A stretch of DNA of 34,989 nucleotides from NCBI GenBank assembly GCA_005792725.1, contig SXQZ01000121.1, positions 1-34,989 of the forward strand, given 5' to 3'. How positions within the stretch are numbered: the stretch's first letter is position 1; each line of letters opens with the position of its first letter. The notes under the pieces were generated by a model. The model saw only the letters and a program-made list of their open reading frames with translations, did no database searches and was not told the DNA's origin. Of this stretch, positions 14,479 through 22,229 are shown in pieces. A program made the position numbers and the translations under genes. Source of the DNA: Actinomycetota bacterium. Its GTDB lineage: Bacteria; Actinomycetota; Thermoleophilia; Miltoncostaeales; Miltoncostaeaceae.

Positions 14479-15627
14479 ATGGGGCGTCCGCTTGAGATCT
14501 CTGCCATGGGCGCCGTGCGCCCGCCCGTCGGGGCCGCGGTTGCGGCGGCAGCGGCGCGCGAGGCCGACGGCTTCGACGCCGTGTGGTGGGCCGACCACCT
14601 GCTGCACTGGTTCCCACTCGGCATCTGGACCCCCGACCTCGTACCCCAGGCCGCCACCTCGTCCAACCCGCACATGTGGATGGACCCCGTGCCGGTCATC
14701 GCGGCGGCCGCGGCGCATACCGAGCGCGTGCGTCTGGGCATCGGGGTCACCGACCTGGTGCGACGCAACCCCGCGAGCCTGGCCCAGACCGCGCTCACAC
14801 TGGACCACGTGACGGGCGGGCGATTCGTGCTGGGAGTCGGCACCGGAGAGGACCTCAACCTCGAGCCGTACGGCATGTCGAACCCCCGGCCCATGCAGCG
14901 GCTGGAGGAGGGCCTGGAGGTGATGCGCCTGCTCATGGCGGACGCCGGGCCGGTGGACTACCAGGGCGAGGTCTTCCGCCTCGACGGCGCCTTCATGGGC
15001 GTGCGCCCCGCGGGGGACGTACCGCCACCCATCTGGGTCGCCGCCCACCGCCCGCGCGGCATGGCCATCGCGGGGCGCCTAGGCGACGGATGGCTTCCAC
15101 TGGCCACCGATGCCGTCACCTACGCGACCATGCTCGCGCAGGTGCGCGCGGCCCAGCGCGCCGCGGGCCGGCCGCACGGCGCCGTCACGGCGGGCGCCTA
15201 CTGCCGTGTGGTCGTCGCCGACAGCGCCGACGCGGCCCGCGAGGTCGTGCGGGCGTCCCTGCTCATGCGCTTCATTGCGCTTACCCGGGCGTCGGAGGCG
15301 TACGAGGCGGTGGGCGCCCGGCACCCCCTCGGTGCCGGTGCCTTCGGGCTCACGTCGTTCATGCCCACGCGCATCGGGCGTGACGACGCACTGGCGCTGG
15401 CGTCCGCCGTTCCCGACGAGGTACTGCTGGGCACCGTCATTCACGGAACGCCCGACGACATCGCAGACCAGGTCCTCTCCATCCATGCCGCCGGCGCAGA
15501 GCACGTGCAACTCACCAACATGACGCCGCTCGCCGACCCATCCCGGGCGGGTGCCAGCGAGGCGCTGCTCCGTGACGCCGTGGCGACGATCCGGCGGGGT
15601 GCATCCCGCACAGGGGGCCCGAAGTGA
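14479..15627 (+). CDS. LLM-class F420-dependent (or flavin-dependent) oxidoreductase
   Basis: 382 residues of luciferase-like monooxygenase fold, a cytoplasmic TIM barrel. Seen are G-F-D-A-V-W-W-A-D-H-L near the N-terminus, R-V-R-L-G-I-G-V-T-D, then L-D-H-V-T-G-G-R-F-V-L-G-V-G-T-G, and later P-P-I-W-V-A-A-H and G-R-L-G-D-G-W-L. This pattern is closest to Mer-like and phthiodiolone-ketoreductase-like F420 enzymes, which move hydride between F420 and a substrate; FMN cannot be excluded. ATG 14479 is preferred over 14440 because it lies after the -10 hexamer and gives the family N-terminus. The stop overlaps the secreted-protein start by 4 nt. This ties an oxidoreductase to an envelope locus, and its substrate is unknown. 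Confidence 0.9.
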   Translation: MGRPLEISAMGAVRPPVGAAVAAAAAREADGFDAVWWADHLLHWFPLGIWTPDLVPQAATSSNPHMWMDPVPVIAAAAAHTERVRLGIGVTDLVRRNPASLAQTALTLDHVTGGRFVLGVGTGEDLNLEPYGMSNPRPMQRLEEGLEVMRLLMADAGPVDYQGEVFRLDGAFMGVRPAGDVPPPIWVAAHRPRGMAIAGRLGDGWLPLATDAVTYATMLAQVRAAQRAAGRPHGAVTAGAYCRVVVADSADAAREVVRASLLMRFIALTRASEAYEAVGARHPLGAGAFGLTSFMPTRIGRDDALALASAVPDEVLLGTVIHGTPDDIADQVLSIHAAGAEHVQLTNMTPLADPSRAGASEALLRDAVATIRRGASRTGGPK

Positions 15628-16652
15628 GGCCCGGGCGGGCAATGGTGGTGGTGGTGGTGGCGCTGACCGGCGCGGTGCCCGCGGGTGCCGTTGTGAGCAT
15701 CGGCGGCTGGGGCACGATCAGCGCGGACATGGCCGGGGGCTCGCTCGTCTGGGCCGACTCGCAGCCCGCGACGACCACGACGTTCACCTACTGGCGCACC
15801 GATGCATCCGCGGCGCGCGTGTCCGGGAACCGCATCACCGAGGTCATCAAGCCCGTAACCGTGCGCACCAGCGCCGGTCCGATTACGGGGGCGCAGATCC
15901 GCGCAACCGGGGTGGGCCGTGGCTTCACGCTCACGGCGTCGGGCGCGTCCTTCGCGGGTCCCGTCACGTGGTGCTGCACCCCGGAGACGCTCGAGGTCGT
16001 TGTGTCGAGCGATGGGGACCATGACGCACCGCACCCCTACGCAGCCGGGCTCGATGGCCCCCGGGTGCGCTGGATCGGTACCGGGCCATCGGGTGCCGTG
16101 CTGGGTGCCGGTGACCCGGTCGAGTACGCCGAGCGCGAGGCATCCGCGCCCATCCCAGGCCACCCGGGACCGGGGCTGGCGTCCGTGGCCCCGGGGATTG
16201 CCGCCTGGGCTGACCGCGGTGGCTCCTCCATCCGCTTCGGAGTGCCCGCCGATACGGGGGTCGCAGGCCTCCGTGACGCCGCCCAGGGTGGCACGGTGCT
16301 GGAGGTATGGGCCGTGCCGGCCGTCATCGCGGCCGTGGTACGCGGGGGTGGCTACCGGGTCACGCGCACCGACGTCGCCACGGGCGGAGTGACGGTGGTG
16401 TGGCGCGGCACGGTGCGGCCGCGGATCGCGGTCGGAGGGTCGACCATCGCCATCGGCGCCGGACGCGCCGTACTCACGAGCCGCCACGGCACCGCGCGCA
16501 GGGTGGGCGGCACCCGTGGTGCCATCGCGGCCGTCGCCACCGATGGCTCTCGGGTCGCCGTGTTCGAGCGCACCTCGCGGCGTGCCCGGACCCGGACGGG
16601 CGCGCGGACCGTGCGCATTACCTCCGTGCGCATCATCGGGCAGGTGCGGTGA
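15624..16652 (+). CDS. Secreted beta-rich protein of unknown function
   Basis: 342 residues. A signal peptide (about residues 1-22, with a V-V-V-V-V-A-L core and an A-G-A cleavage region) sends it out of the cell. The body is rich in short Gly/Val/Thr strands with repeated blocks such as I-A-A-W-A-D, I-A-V-G-G-S-T-I-A-I and I-A-A-V-A-T-D-G-S-R-V-A-V, which suggest a beta-propeller. A C-C pair lies in T-W-C-C-T-P. The C-terminus is Arg-rich. I recognise no enzyme motif. GTG 15624 overlaps the oxidoreductase stop, and the stop overlaps the glycoside hydrolase start (both GTGA), so the three are made together. A carbohydrate-binding role is inferred only from position. Confidence 0.75.
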   Translation: MRPGRAMVVVVVALTGAVPAGAVVSIGGWGTISADMAGGSLVWADSQPATTTTFTYWRTDASAARVSGNRITEVIKPVTVRTSAGPITGAQIRATGVGRGFTLTASGASFAGPVTWCCTPETLEVVVSSDGDHDAPHPYAAGLDGPRVRWIGTGPSGAVLGAGDPVEYAEREASAPIPGHPGPGLASVAPGIAAWADRGGSSIRFGVPADTGVAGLRDAAQGGTVLEVWAVPAVIAAVVRGGGYRVTRTDVATGGVTVVWRGTVRPRIAVGGSTIAIGAGRAVLTSRHGTARRVGGTRGAIAAVATDGSRVAVFERTSRRARTRTGARTVRITSVRIIGQVR

Positions 16653-17770
16653 GGGCCCGGCGGCTGATGATGGGCGCCGCCGCGGCCGTGGCCGGGGTCG
16701 CGCTGGCCGCACCGGGTCAGGCGGCGATCATGGCCCTGCAGGATGACCAGTTGCCGAACCTCAGCGGTAGCGCCCTTGAGCACCGGATGGACCTGCTCAA
16801 GAGCAGCGGAACCACGGTGACCCGCGTGGACATCCTGTGGCGCAACGTGGCGGCCACGCGGCCCGCCATCGGCAGCGACCCCGCCGACCCCGCATACGAC
16901 TGGAGCCGCTACGACCAGATCATCCGCGGTCTGGTGGTGCGCGACATCACGCCCATGCTCACCTACTACTGGACCCCCGCGTGGGCGTCGGGTACGGGCG
17001 AGCGCAACGCCGCCCCGCGCGTGGCCGACGCCGCGGCATTCGCCGCGGCCATCGCCCGGCGCTACAACGGCACCTGGCCCGATGGCATCGGGGGCACGCT
17101 GCCGCTGGTCCGGCGGCTTGAGATCTGGAATGAGCCGAACATCGCGACGTTCTGGTATCCGCAGTGCCGTCGGCAGGGCGGGCGCTACGTCATGGAGTCG
17201 GCGCGGCACTACTCGGCGCTGGTCGCGGCGGCCTATCCGCAGGTGAAGGCCGTGAGCCCCACGTCGATCGTGACCGGTGGCGTCACCGGGCCGGTGGGCG
17301 GATCGGTGTGCGACAAGGCCGATTCGTCGGTGGGCACCATCACGTTCGCGAAGGAGATGGTGCGGCAGCGCGTGCCCATCGATGCCTGGAGCACGCACCT
17401 GTATCCGATCGGTTCGCCCCGGCAGGCCTACTTCGTGCCGTCGTGGAAGACGCTGCCGCAAATCACGGGGCTGGTGGATAGGCTGCGGCCCGGTGCGCCC
17501 ATCTACGTCACGGAGACCGGCTATCACACGTCGTACAACCGCTACCACCGCTACTTCGTGAGCGAGGCCCAGCAGGCAGCGTGGCTCGACCAGACCGCGC
17601 AGGTGGCGAAGACGTACCCCCGCGTCGAGGTGGCCGTCTGGTTCAACCTCCAGGACAACCCGTTCTGGACCGGGGGCCTCGTGCGACGCGATGGATCGCG
17701 GAAGCCCGCGTGGGCCCGCTTCGTGGCCCGGGCAACCGCCATCGCGCGTCCCGCGACGTGGGCGCCGTGA
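16649..17770 (+). CDS. Secreted clan-A glycoside hydrolase (GH5/GH39-like)
   Basis: 373 residues. The N-terminus V-R-A-R-R-L-M-M-G followed by an Ala-rich core is a signal peptide with a twin-arginine look. The TIM-barrel domain has I-W-N-E-P-N at 159-164, where Glu162 fits the acid/base. Y-V-T-E-T-G-Y is at 286-292, where Glu289 fits the nucleophile. Both are the standard clan GH-A signatures of retaining hydrolases. S-T-H-L-Y-P at 248-253 is also typical of the barrel. The substrate is not predictable. Within a polysaccharide locus it may trim or release the polymer, as EPS-linked hydrolases do elsewhere; that is inference. GTG 16649 overlaps the upstream stop by 4 nt. Confidence 0.88.
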   Translation: MRARRLMMGAAAAVAGVALAAPGQAAIMALQDDQLPNLSGSALEHRMDLLKSSGTTVTRVDILWRNVAATRPAIGSDPADPAYDWSRYDQIIRGLVVRDITPMLTYYWTPAWASGTGERNAAPRVADAAAFAAAIARRYNGTWPDGIGGTLPLVRRLEIWNEPNIATFWYPQCRRQGGRYVMESARHYSALVAAAYPQVKAVSPTSIVTGGVTGPVGGSVCDKADSSVGTITFAKEMVRQRVPIDAWSTHLYPIGSPRQAYFVPSWKTLPQITGLVDRLRPGAPIYVTETGYHTSYNRYHRYFVSEAQQAAWLDQTAQVAKTYPRVEVAVWFNLQDNPFWTGGLVRRDGSRKPAWARFVARATAIARPATWAP

Positions 17771-18543
17771 CCGGCGACGGCGAGCGCGGTGACGAGCGGC
17801 TCGACGACGTCCGCGCCTACTACGACCGCATCGCGCCGCATCTGCGCGCCGTGGAACCGCAGAACTGGCACCTGCAGAGCCGCATGTCGTGCGTCCTCGC
17901 GACCATTGACGCCTACGGGCCGGGTGCCGGCGGGCGGGTGCTCGACGTCGGCTGCGGGGGCGGGTTCCTCCTCGAGGAACTCGCGCGCCGGGGTCACTCC
18001 GGGGTGGGGATTGACCTGTCGCCCGAGTCCGTGGAGATCGCCCGGGCCCGCCTTGCCGACATCGGGGCGGGCGGGCGACTCGACGCCCAGGTCGGAAGCG
18101 CCTATGAGCCGCCCCGGGGGCCCTTCGACCTCGTGTGCCTCACCGATGTGCTGGAGCACCTCGAGGACCCCCGGGCATGCCTGCGGGCCCTGCGCGGCCA
18201 GATGGCACCCGGGGGCCTGCTGGTCATCTCCACCCCCAATCGCCGCAGCCTGCCCGGCGCACGGCGGTGGCTGGCCGAGAAGGGCGTGCCGGGCATCCAC
18301 CTGAGCCTCGCGCCCATTGACAACTGGCAGACCTGGGTGGACCTCCAGTCGCACGCCGCCGCCGCGGGCATGGTCCCCGTGAGCAAGCGGGGCATCTTCT
18401 TCCGTCCCGGCGGCAAGGTGGGATCGCAGATCGGACGCGTCTACCGGTACGGACAGGTACGCACCCTCGAGCGCCGCGCGTCGGCCACACCGCTCGGCCG
18501 GTTCGGTTTCTACATCGTCCTGGGCTTCAGGCCCCTCCCCTGA
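17767..18543 (+). CDS. Class I SAM-dependent methyltransferase
   Basis: 258 residues. The glycine-rich SAM site is R-V-L-D-V-G-C-G-G-G at 57-66, followed by the acidic strand end G-V-G-I-D-L-S (79-85). The post-motif block is F-D-L-V-C-L-T-D-V-L-E-H-L, then P-G-G-L-L-V-I-S-T-P-N. It resembles UbiG/Coq3-like and small-molecule or sugar methyltransferases. The P-N-x-x-S-L block and a C-terminal extension ending in a hydrophobic G-F-Y-I-V-L-G-F are common in enzymes of polysaccharide loci. An O-methylation of a glycan or lipid is the likely role, but the acceptor is unknown. GTG 17767 overlaps the hydrolase stop by 4 nt; the stop shares one base with the next ATG. Confidence 0.9.
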   Translation: MTGDGERGDERLDDVRAYYDRIAPHLRAVEPQNWHLQSRMSCVLATIDAYGPGAGGRVLDVGCGGGFLLEELARRGHSGVGIDLSPESVEIARARLADIGAGGRLDAQVGSAYEPPRGPFDLVCLTDVLEHLEDPRACLRALRGQMAPGGLLVISTPNRRSLPGARRWLAEKGVPGIHLSLAPIDNWQTWVDLQSHAAAAGMVPVSKRGIFFRPGGKVGSQIGRVYRYGQVRTLERRASATPLGRFGFYIVLGFRPLP

Positions 18544-19535
18544 TGCCCGCGGGGCGGCGGCGGGGCATGATCGCCGGGGGCATGATCGCCTTGGCGCTCG
18601 TGGCCTTCGGGGTCTTCGTCCTGCCCTTCGCGTTCACCACCCCGCCCCCGATCATCACCCGCTTCGTTGCCACCCGCGGCTTCAGCCCGGGCAGCGACGA
18701 GGGCCGGGCCCGGGCCACCGTGGCAATCCGCCTGAGCGAGCCCGCCAACGTATCGCTCACCATCAAGAACCCGGCCACCGGCACGGTCGTGGCGCGACTG
18801 GCCGATGGTCACGACGTGGTGCGCGCCCGCACGCTCGCGGTCACCTGGGACGGGCGTCGCCCCGACGGACAGCAGGTCGCGGACGGCGCCTACGCCATCG
18901 ACCTCGAGGCGCGCGCCGGGGAGAAGAAGTTCTCCAAGAGCCGGCGGATCGTGGTGGACACCGTGGCGCCGGGGCCACGCGTGACCGTGACCTCCACGCC
19001 GACCGGGTGTCAGGTCGGGGTCCGGGCCCCGGATGAGCCGGCCACGGTGATCTTCGCCGTCCCGGCGGCGGGGATCGAGTCGGCACCCCGTCCGATCGGG
19101 GCAAAGGGGTCGGCGGGGTGGGCCTGGAACGGCCGTGACGAGCGCGGGCGACCGGTACTGCCGGGAATCCAGGTCGTGGACATCACCGTGCGCGATGAGC
19201 GCGGCAACACGGCGTCACAGGGGCGCACGTGCTGGGTGGGACATCTCGCGGCCCGCGCGGTGCCCGGGCGGCCGTCCAACGGCGACGCGGTGGGGGTGGC
19301 GCTCACGGGGGGCGGGGACCCACGGGTGACCCTGTCGCTGCGTCAGCGCCTGGGCAGCCCCGGAGGGCGCGCGGATGCACCGGTCCTCGGTGACTGGATC
19401 ACCACGGACGTCACCGGGCCGGCCTCGACCACGCGGATCACGATCCCCTCCGGCACGCGACCCGCCGACGTGTGGCTGCTGGCATCCACGGGGCCGGACG
19501 CCCAAGCCCTCATCGGGTTCGGGGCGGGCGGATGA
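18543..19535 (+). CDS. Membrane-anchored protein with two FlgD-like Ig domains
   Basis: 330 residues. A basic start and one hydrophobic helix (about 8-31) anchor it, with the rest outside. Two Ig-like units show the FlgD-Ig pattern in which a W-(D/N)-G-R step is followed by a D-G/E-R-G turn. The first is T-W-D-G-R-R-P-D-G-Q-Q-V-A-D-G-A-Y. The second is W-N-G-R-D-E-R-G-R-P-V-L-P-G. The last hundred residues are another beta-rich region (V-T-L-S-L-R-Q-R-L). Such domains usually build surface or binding modules. No catalytic motif is visible. ATG 18543 shares a base with the methyltransferase stop (TGATG), and the end overlaps the ligase start by 4 nt. Confidence 0.8.
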   Translation: MPAGRRRGMIAGGMIALALVAFGVFVLPFAFTTPPPIITRFVATRGFSPGSDEGRARATVAIRLSEPANVSLTIKNPATGTVVARLADGHDVVRARTLAVTWDGRRPDGQQVADGAYAIDLEARAGEKKFSKSRRIVVDTVAPGPRVTVTSTPTGCQVGVRAPDEPATVIFAVPAAGIESAPRPIGAKGSAGWAWNGRDERGRPVLPGIQVVDITVRDERGNTASQGRTCWVGHLAARAVPGRPSNGDAVGVALTGGGDPRVTLSLRQRLGSPGGRADAPVLGDWITTDVTGPASTTRITIPSGTRPADVWLLASTGPDAQALIGFGAGG

Positions 19536-21118
19536 GCACCGAGGCCGTGCGCGTCGCGGCCGCCATCGTGGCGATGGTGGGCCTGGTGCTCATGCTCTCC
19601 CCGTCGGTGCTCACCGACCGGGTCGGGCTGCCCGACTGGGGCCGGCGCCTCGGAGGGCTGGCCGTACTGCTGATCGGCTGGGTGCTGATGGCAGGAACGC
19701 TCGTGCCCCAGGGTCTGGCCGATCGCCTGTCCACGCCGGCGGGCCTCGGTGCCGGCGTGGTCGGCGTGGTGGTCGGCCTGGCCGTGCTCGTGGGTCTCGG
19801 GTGGCTCGTCGCGAAACGGCCGTGGGTCTGGTTCGTGCTGCTCGGCCTTGCGCTGCCCGTACGGATCCCCATCTCGGTGGGCGGCGAGGATGCCAACCTG
19901 CTGCTGCCGCTCTACGGCGTCATCGTCCTCGGGCTCGCCGTGCTGTGGTGGATGGAACGCGCGGGCACGAGGCCCCGCATCTGGCCCGCGACCCCGCTCG
20001 ACCTGCCCCTCATGCTGTTCGTCGGCTTCACGCTGGTGTCGCTGCTGTGGTCATCCGACATGCCCGAGGGTGCGGTCAAGGCCACGTTCTTCTGGATCCC
20101 CTTCGTACTCCTCTACCTCGCCGTGGTGGCGATCTGGCGCGAGGGACGGGCCCTGCGCACCCTGGCGATCACGACCATGGCGATGTCGGTGCCGGTGGCG
20201 CTGCTGGCGCTGGGCGAGTTCGCCGCGCACGGTGTGCTGTGGAACCACCGCCTCATGCAGGCCAACGTCTACAGCCGGTTCTTCCGGGTCAACTCGATCT
20301 TCTACGACCCGAACATCCTCGGCCGCTACCTCGTGATCGCCCTGCTCATCACCGTGGCGGTGGCCTGGCTGTGGCGTGCCCGCACCCGCGTGCTCGCCAT
20401 CTGCGGCCTGGTCGCGGCCATTGACGCGGCTGCGCTGGTGGTCACATTCTCCCGGTCGAGCGCGCTCATGCTGATGGCCGGGCTCGTCGTCATGGCCCTG
20501 CGCATGTTCGGGTGGCGCCGGGCGATCCTCACGGCGATCATCATGGCGGTGCTCGGGGGTGGCGTGGCCATCGCGTCGTCGGGCCAGGTGCGCTCGGCCC
20601 TCACATCCACCGAGCGCCTCGAGAAGATCAGCGAGGGACGCTTCGACCTGGTCGGCGGGGGGGTGGACATCTTCCAGCAGCACCCCGTTGCCGGCGGCGG
20701 CCTGGGATCGTTCGCCACTGACTACTCACGCCTGCTCTCCGAGAAGGAGCGGACGAGGACGCGCGTGGTCATCTCCCACAACGCGCCGGTCACCATCCTC
20801 AGCGAGGGTGGCCTCATCGGGCTCGCCCTGTTCGCATGGCTGTGCGTCATCGCTGCCATCGTCGGGATCCGGGTCGCCCGCGAGGGGGACGACGATGTGG
20901 GCGTGCCGGGCGCCGCGATGCTGGGCGCGCTGGTCGGCATCTTCATCCATGCGCTCCTCTACGCGGCCCTGTTCGAGGACCCGTACACATGGGTGCTGGC
21001 CGCCGCCCTGATCGCCGCAACCCTCCCCGGGACCCCTGCACCCGGCGCAGGTACCCCCGGGACGGGTGCCGGGCGCCGGGATTCGGACCACCCGCGCCCG
21101 GAGGCCGGCCCGGCATGA
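19532..21118 (+). CDS. O-antigen ligase/polymerase family membrane protein (Wzy/WaaL-like), copy 1
   Basis: 528 residues with about 12 membrane helices. The conserved F-Y-D-P-N-I-L-G-R-Y-L (like the PN motif of the family) and F-S-R-S-S-A fall in the centre. The large external loop with G-G-G-L-G-S-F and S-H-N-A-P-V-T-I-L-S-E-G-G-L-I-G-L is the Wzy_C hallmark. These proteins polymerise lipid-linked repeat units or ligate polymer to an acceptor at the outer face of the membrane. Which of the two cannot be told. A Pro/Gly-rich C-terminal tail is cytoplasmic. ATG 19532 and the end both make ATGA overlaps with neighbours. A second member of the family lies 1.1 kb downstream. Confidence 0.9.
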   Translation: MSTEAVRVAAAIVAMVGLVLMLSPSVLTDRVGLPDWGRRLGGLAVLLIGWVLMAGTLVPQGLADRLSTPAGLGAGVVGVVVGLAVLVGLGWLVAKRPWVWFVLLGLALPVRIPISVGGEDANLLLPLYGVIVLGLAVLWWMERAGTRPRIWPATPLDLPLMLFVGFTLVSLLWSSDMPEGAVKATFFWIPFVLLYLAVVAIWREGRALRTLAITTMAMSVPVALLALGEFAAHGVLWNHRLMQANVYSRFFRVNSIFYDPNILGRYLVIALLITVAVAWLWRARTRVLAICGLVAAIDAAALVVTFSRSSALMLMAGLVVMALRMFGWRRAILTAIIMAVLGGGVAIASSGQVRSALTSTERLEKISEGRFDLVGGGVDIFQQHPVAGGGLGSFATDYSRLLSEKERTRTRVVISHNAPVTILSEGGLIGLALFAWLCVIAAIVGIRVAREGDDDVGVPGAAMLGALVGIFIHALLYAALFEDPYTWVLAAALIAATLPGTPAPGAGTPGTGAGRRDSDHPRPEAGPA

Positions 21119-22191
21119 CCCCGCTCCGCGTCATGTGCCTCTCCAACATGTACCCCGGGCCCGGGGCGCCGGACTACGGGGCATTCGTCGAGCGCATGTG
21201 CGGCGCCCTCGGGGCACGGGGGGCCGAGGTCGATCGCGTGGTCATCCGCACGCGCGCATCGGGGCGGCTGCGCACGCCCGCCAAGTACATCGGGCTCTCC
21301 GCCCGGGCGCTCAACGCCGCGCGCGGCACCGATGTGATCTGGGCCCACTACCTGTTCCCGACCGGTCTCATCGCGGCCCTTACGGGCCGCGCCACCCGGA
21401 CGCCGTGGGTGGTTACCGCCCACGGCGGTGATGTCGCGAACCTGGCGCACCCCATGGTGCGGCGGCTGTCGGCACCCGGCGTGCGCGGGGCCCGGGCGGT
21501 CATCTGCGTCAGCGAGTGGCTGGCCGGGCGCATGCGTGACGAGGGGCTGCCGCCCCGGCACCTGCACGTGGTCAGCATGGGCGTGGACGAGCACCGCTTC
21601 GTCATCGGCGACCGCGGCGCGGCGCGGGCGCGCATCGGCGTGCCCGAGGGCGTGCCCCTGGTCCTCGCGGTGGGGGGCCTCACCGACCGGAAGAACCCAC
21701 TCGGGCTCCTGCGCGCGTTCGCCCGGTTGCGTGGCGCTGACCACCCCGACGCCCGGCTGGCCTTCGTGGGTGACGGGCCCCTCGCCGACGCCATCGCGTC
21801 CGGGGCGCAGCGGCTGGGCCTGGGCGCGGCGGTCATCCGCACGGGCGTCGTACCGAATGCGGGCGTGACCGACTGGATGACCGCCGCCGACGTGGTGGCA
21901 CAGGTGAGCCTGGTCGAGCCCCTGGGGGTCGCCGCGCTGGAGGCCATGGCAAGCGGCCGGCCGGTGGTGGGCACATCCATCGGCGGACTGCGTGAGGTGG
22001 TGCCCGACGGCGTGGCGGGGGCGATCGTCGACCCGCGGGACGAGGCCGCCATCGCCGCCGCACTCGCGCGCATGATCGTCGCGCCGCCCCTGCCCGCTGC
22101 CTGCCGGCGCGCCGCCATGGAGCACTCCCTGGGGCATGAGGCCGACGTGGTGCTCGACGTACTGCGCGTTGCCGCGGGAGGCCCTGCGTAA
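21115..22191 (+). CDS. GT4-type glycosyltransferase (a)
   Basis: 358 residues. The N-terminal domain begins M-C-L-S-N-M-Y-P-G-P-G-A-P-D-Y-G-A-F-V. H-G-G-D-V lies after the third strand, a common acceptor-site block. The donor domain has L-A-V-G-G-L-T-D-R-K-N-P and the glutamate loop E-P-L-G-V-A-A-L-E-A-M-A-S-G-R-P-V-V with both glutamates. It would add a nucleotide sugar to a lipid-linked glycan in the cytoplasm; linkage and sugar unknown. The ATGA overlap couples it to the Wzy-like gene before it. It is the last gene before the first internal promoter-like site of the locus. Confidence 0.92.
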   Translation: MTPLRVMCLSNMYPGPGAPDYGAFVERMCGALGARGAEVDRVVIRTRASGRLRTPAKYIGLSARALNAARGTDVIWAHYLFPTGLIAALTGRATRTPWVVTAHGGDVANLAHPMVRRLSAPGVRGARAVICVSEWLAGRMRDEGLPPRHLHVVSMGVDEHRFVIGDRGAARARIGVPEGVPLVLAVGGLTDRKNPLGLLRAFARLRGADHPDARLAFVGDGPLADAIASGAQRLGLGAAVIRTGVVPNAGVTDWMTAADVVAQVSLVEPLGVAALEAMASGRPVVGTSIGGLREVVPDGVAGAIVDPRDEAAIAAALARMIVAPPLPAACRRAAMEHSLGHEADVVLDVLRVAAGGPA

Positions 22192-22214
22192 CGCGGATTT
22201 CGGGGGGCGGCTGC

Positions 22215-22220
22215 TACCGT
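22215..22220 (+). promoter_or_regulatory. Putative internal -10 element TACCGT (copy 1)
   Basis: gcTACCGTg ends 10 nt (from the T) before the ATG at 22230. The nonamer gctaccgtg recurs with identical spacing before the start at 29653. This gap of 38 nt is the only non-overlapping junction between 14479 and 29614, so a second transcript may begin here. Confidence 0.5.
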
Positions 22221-22229
22221 GCCTCCCCG

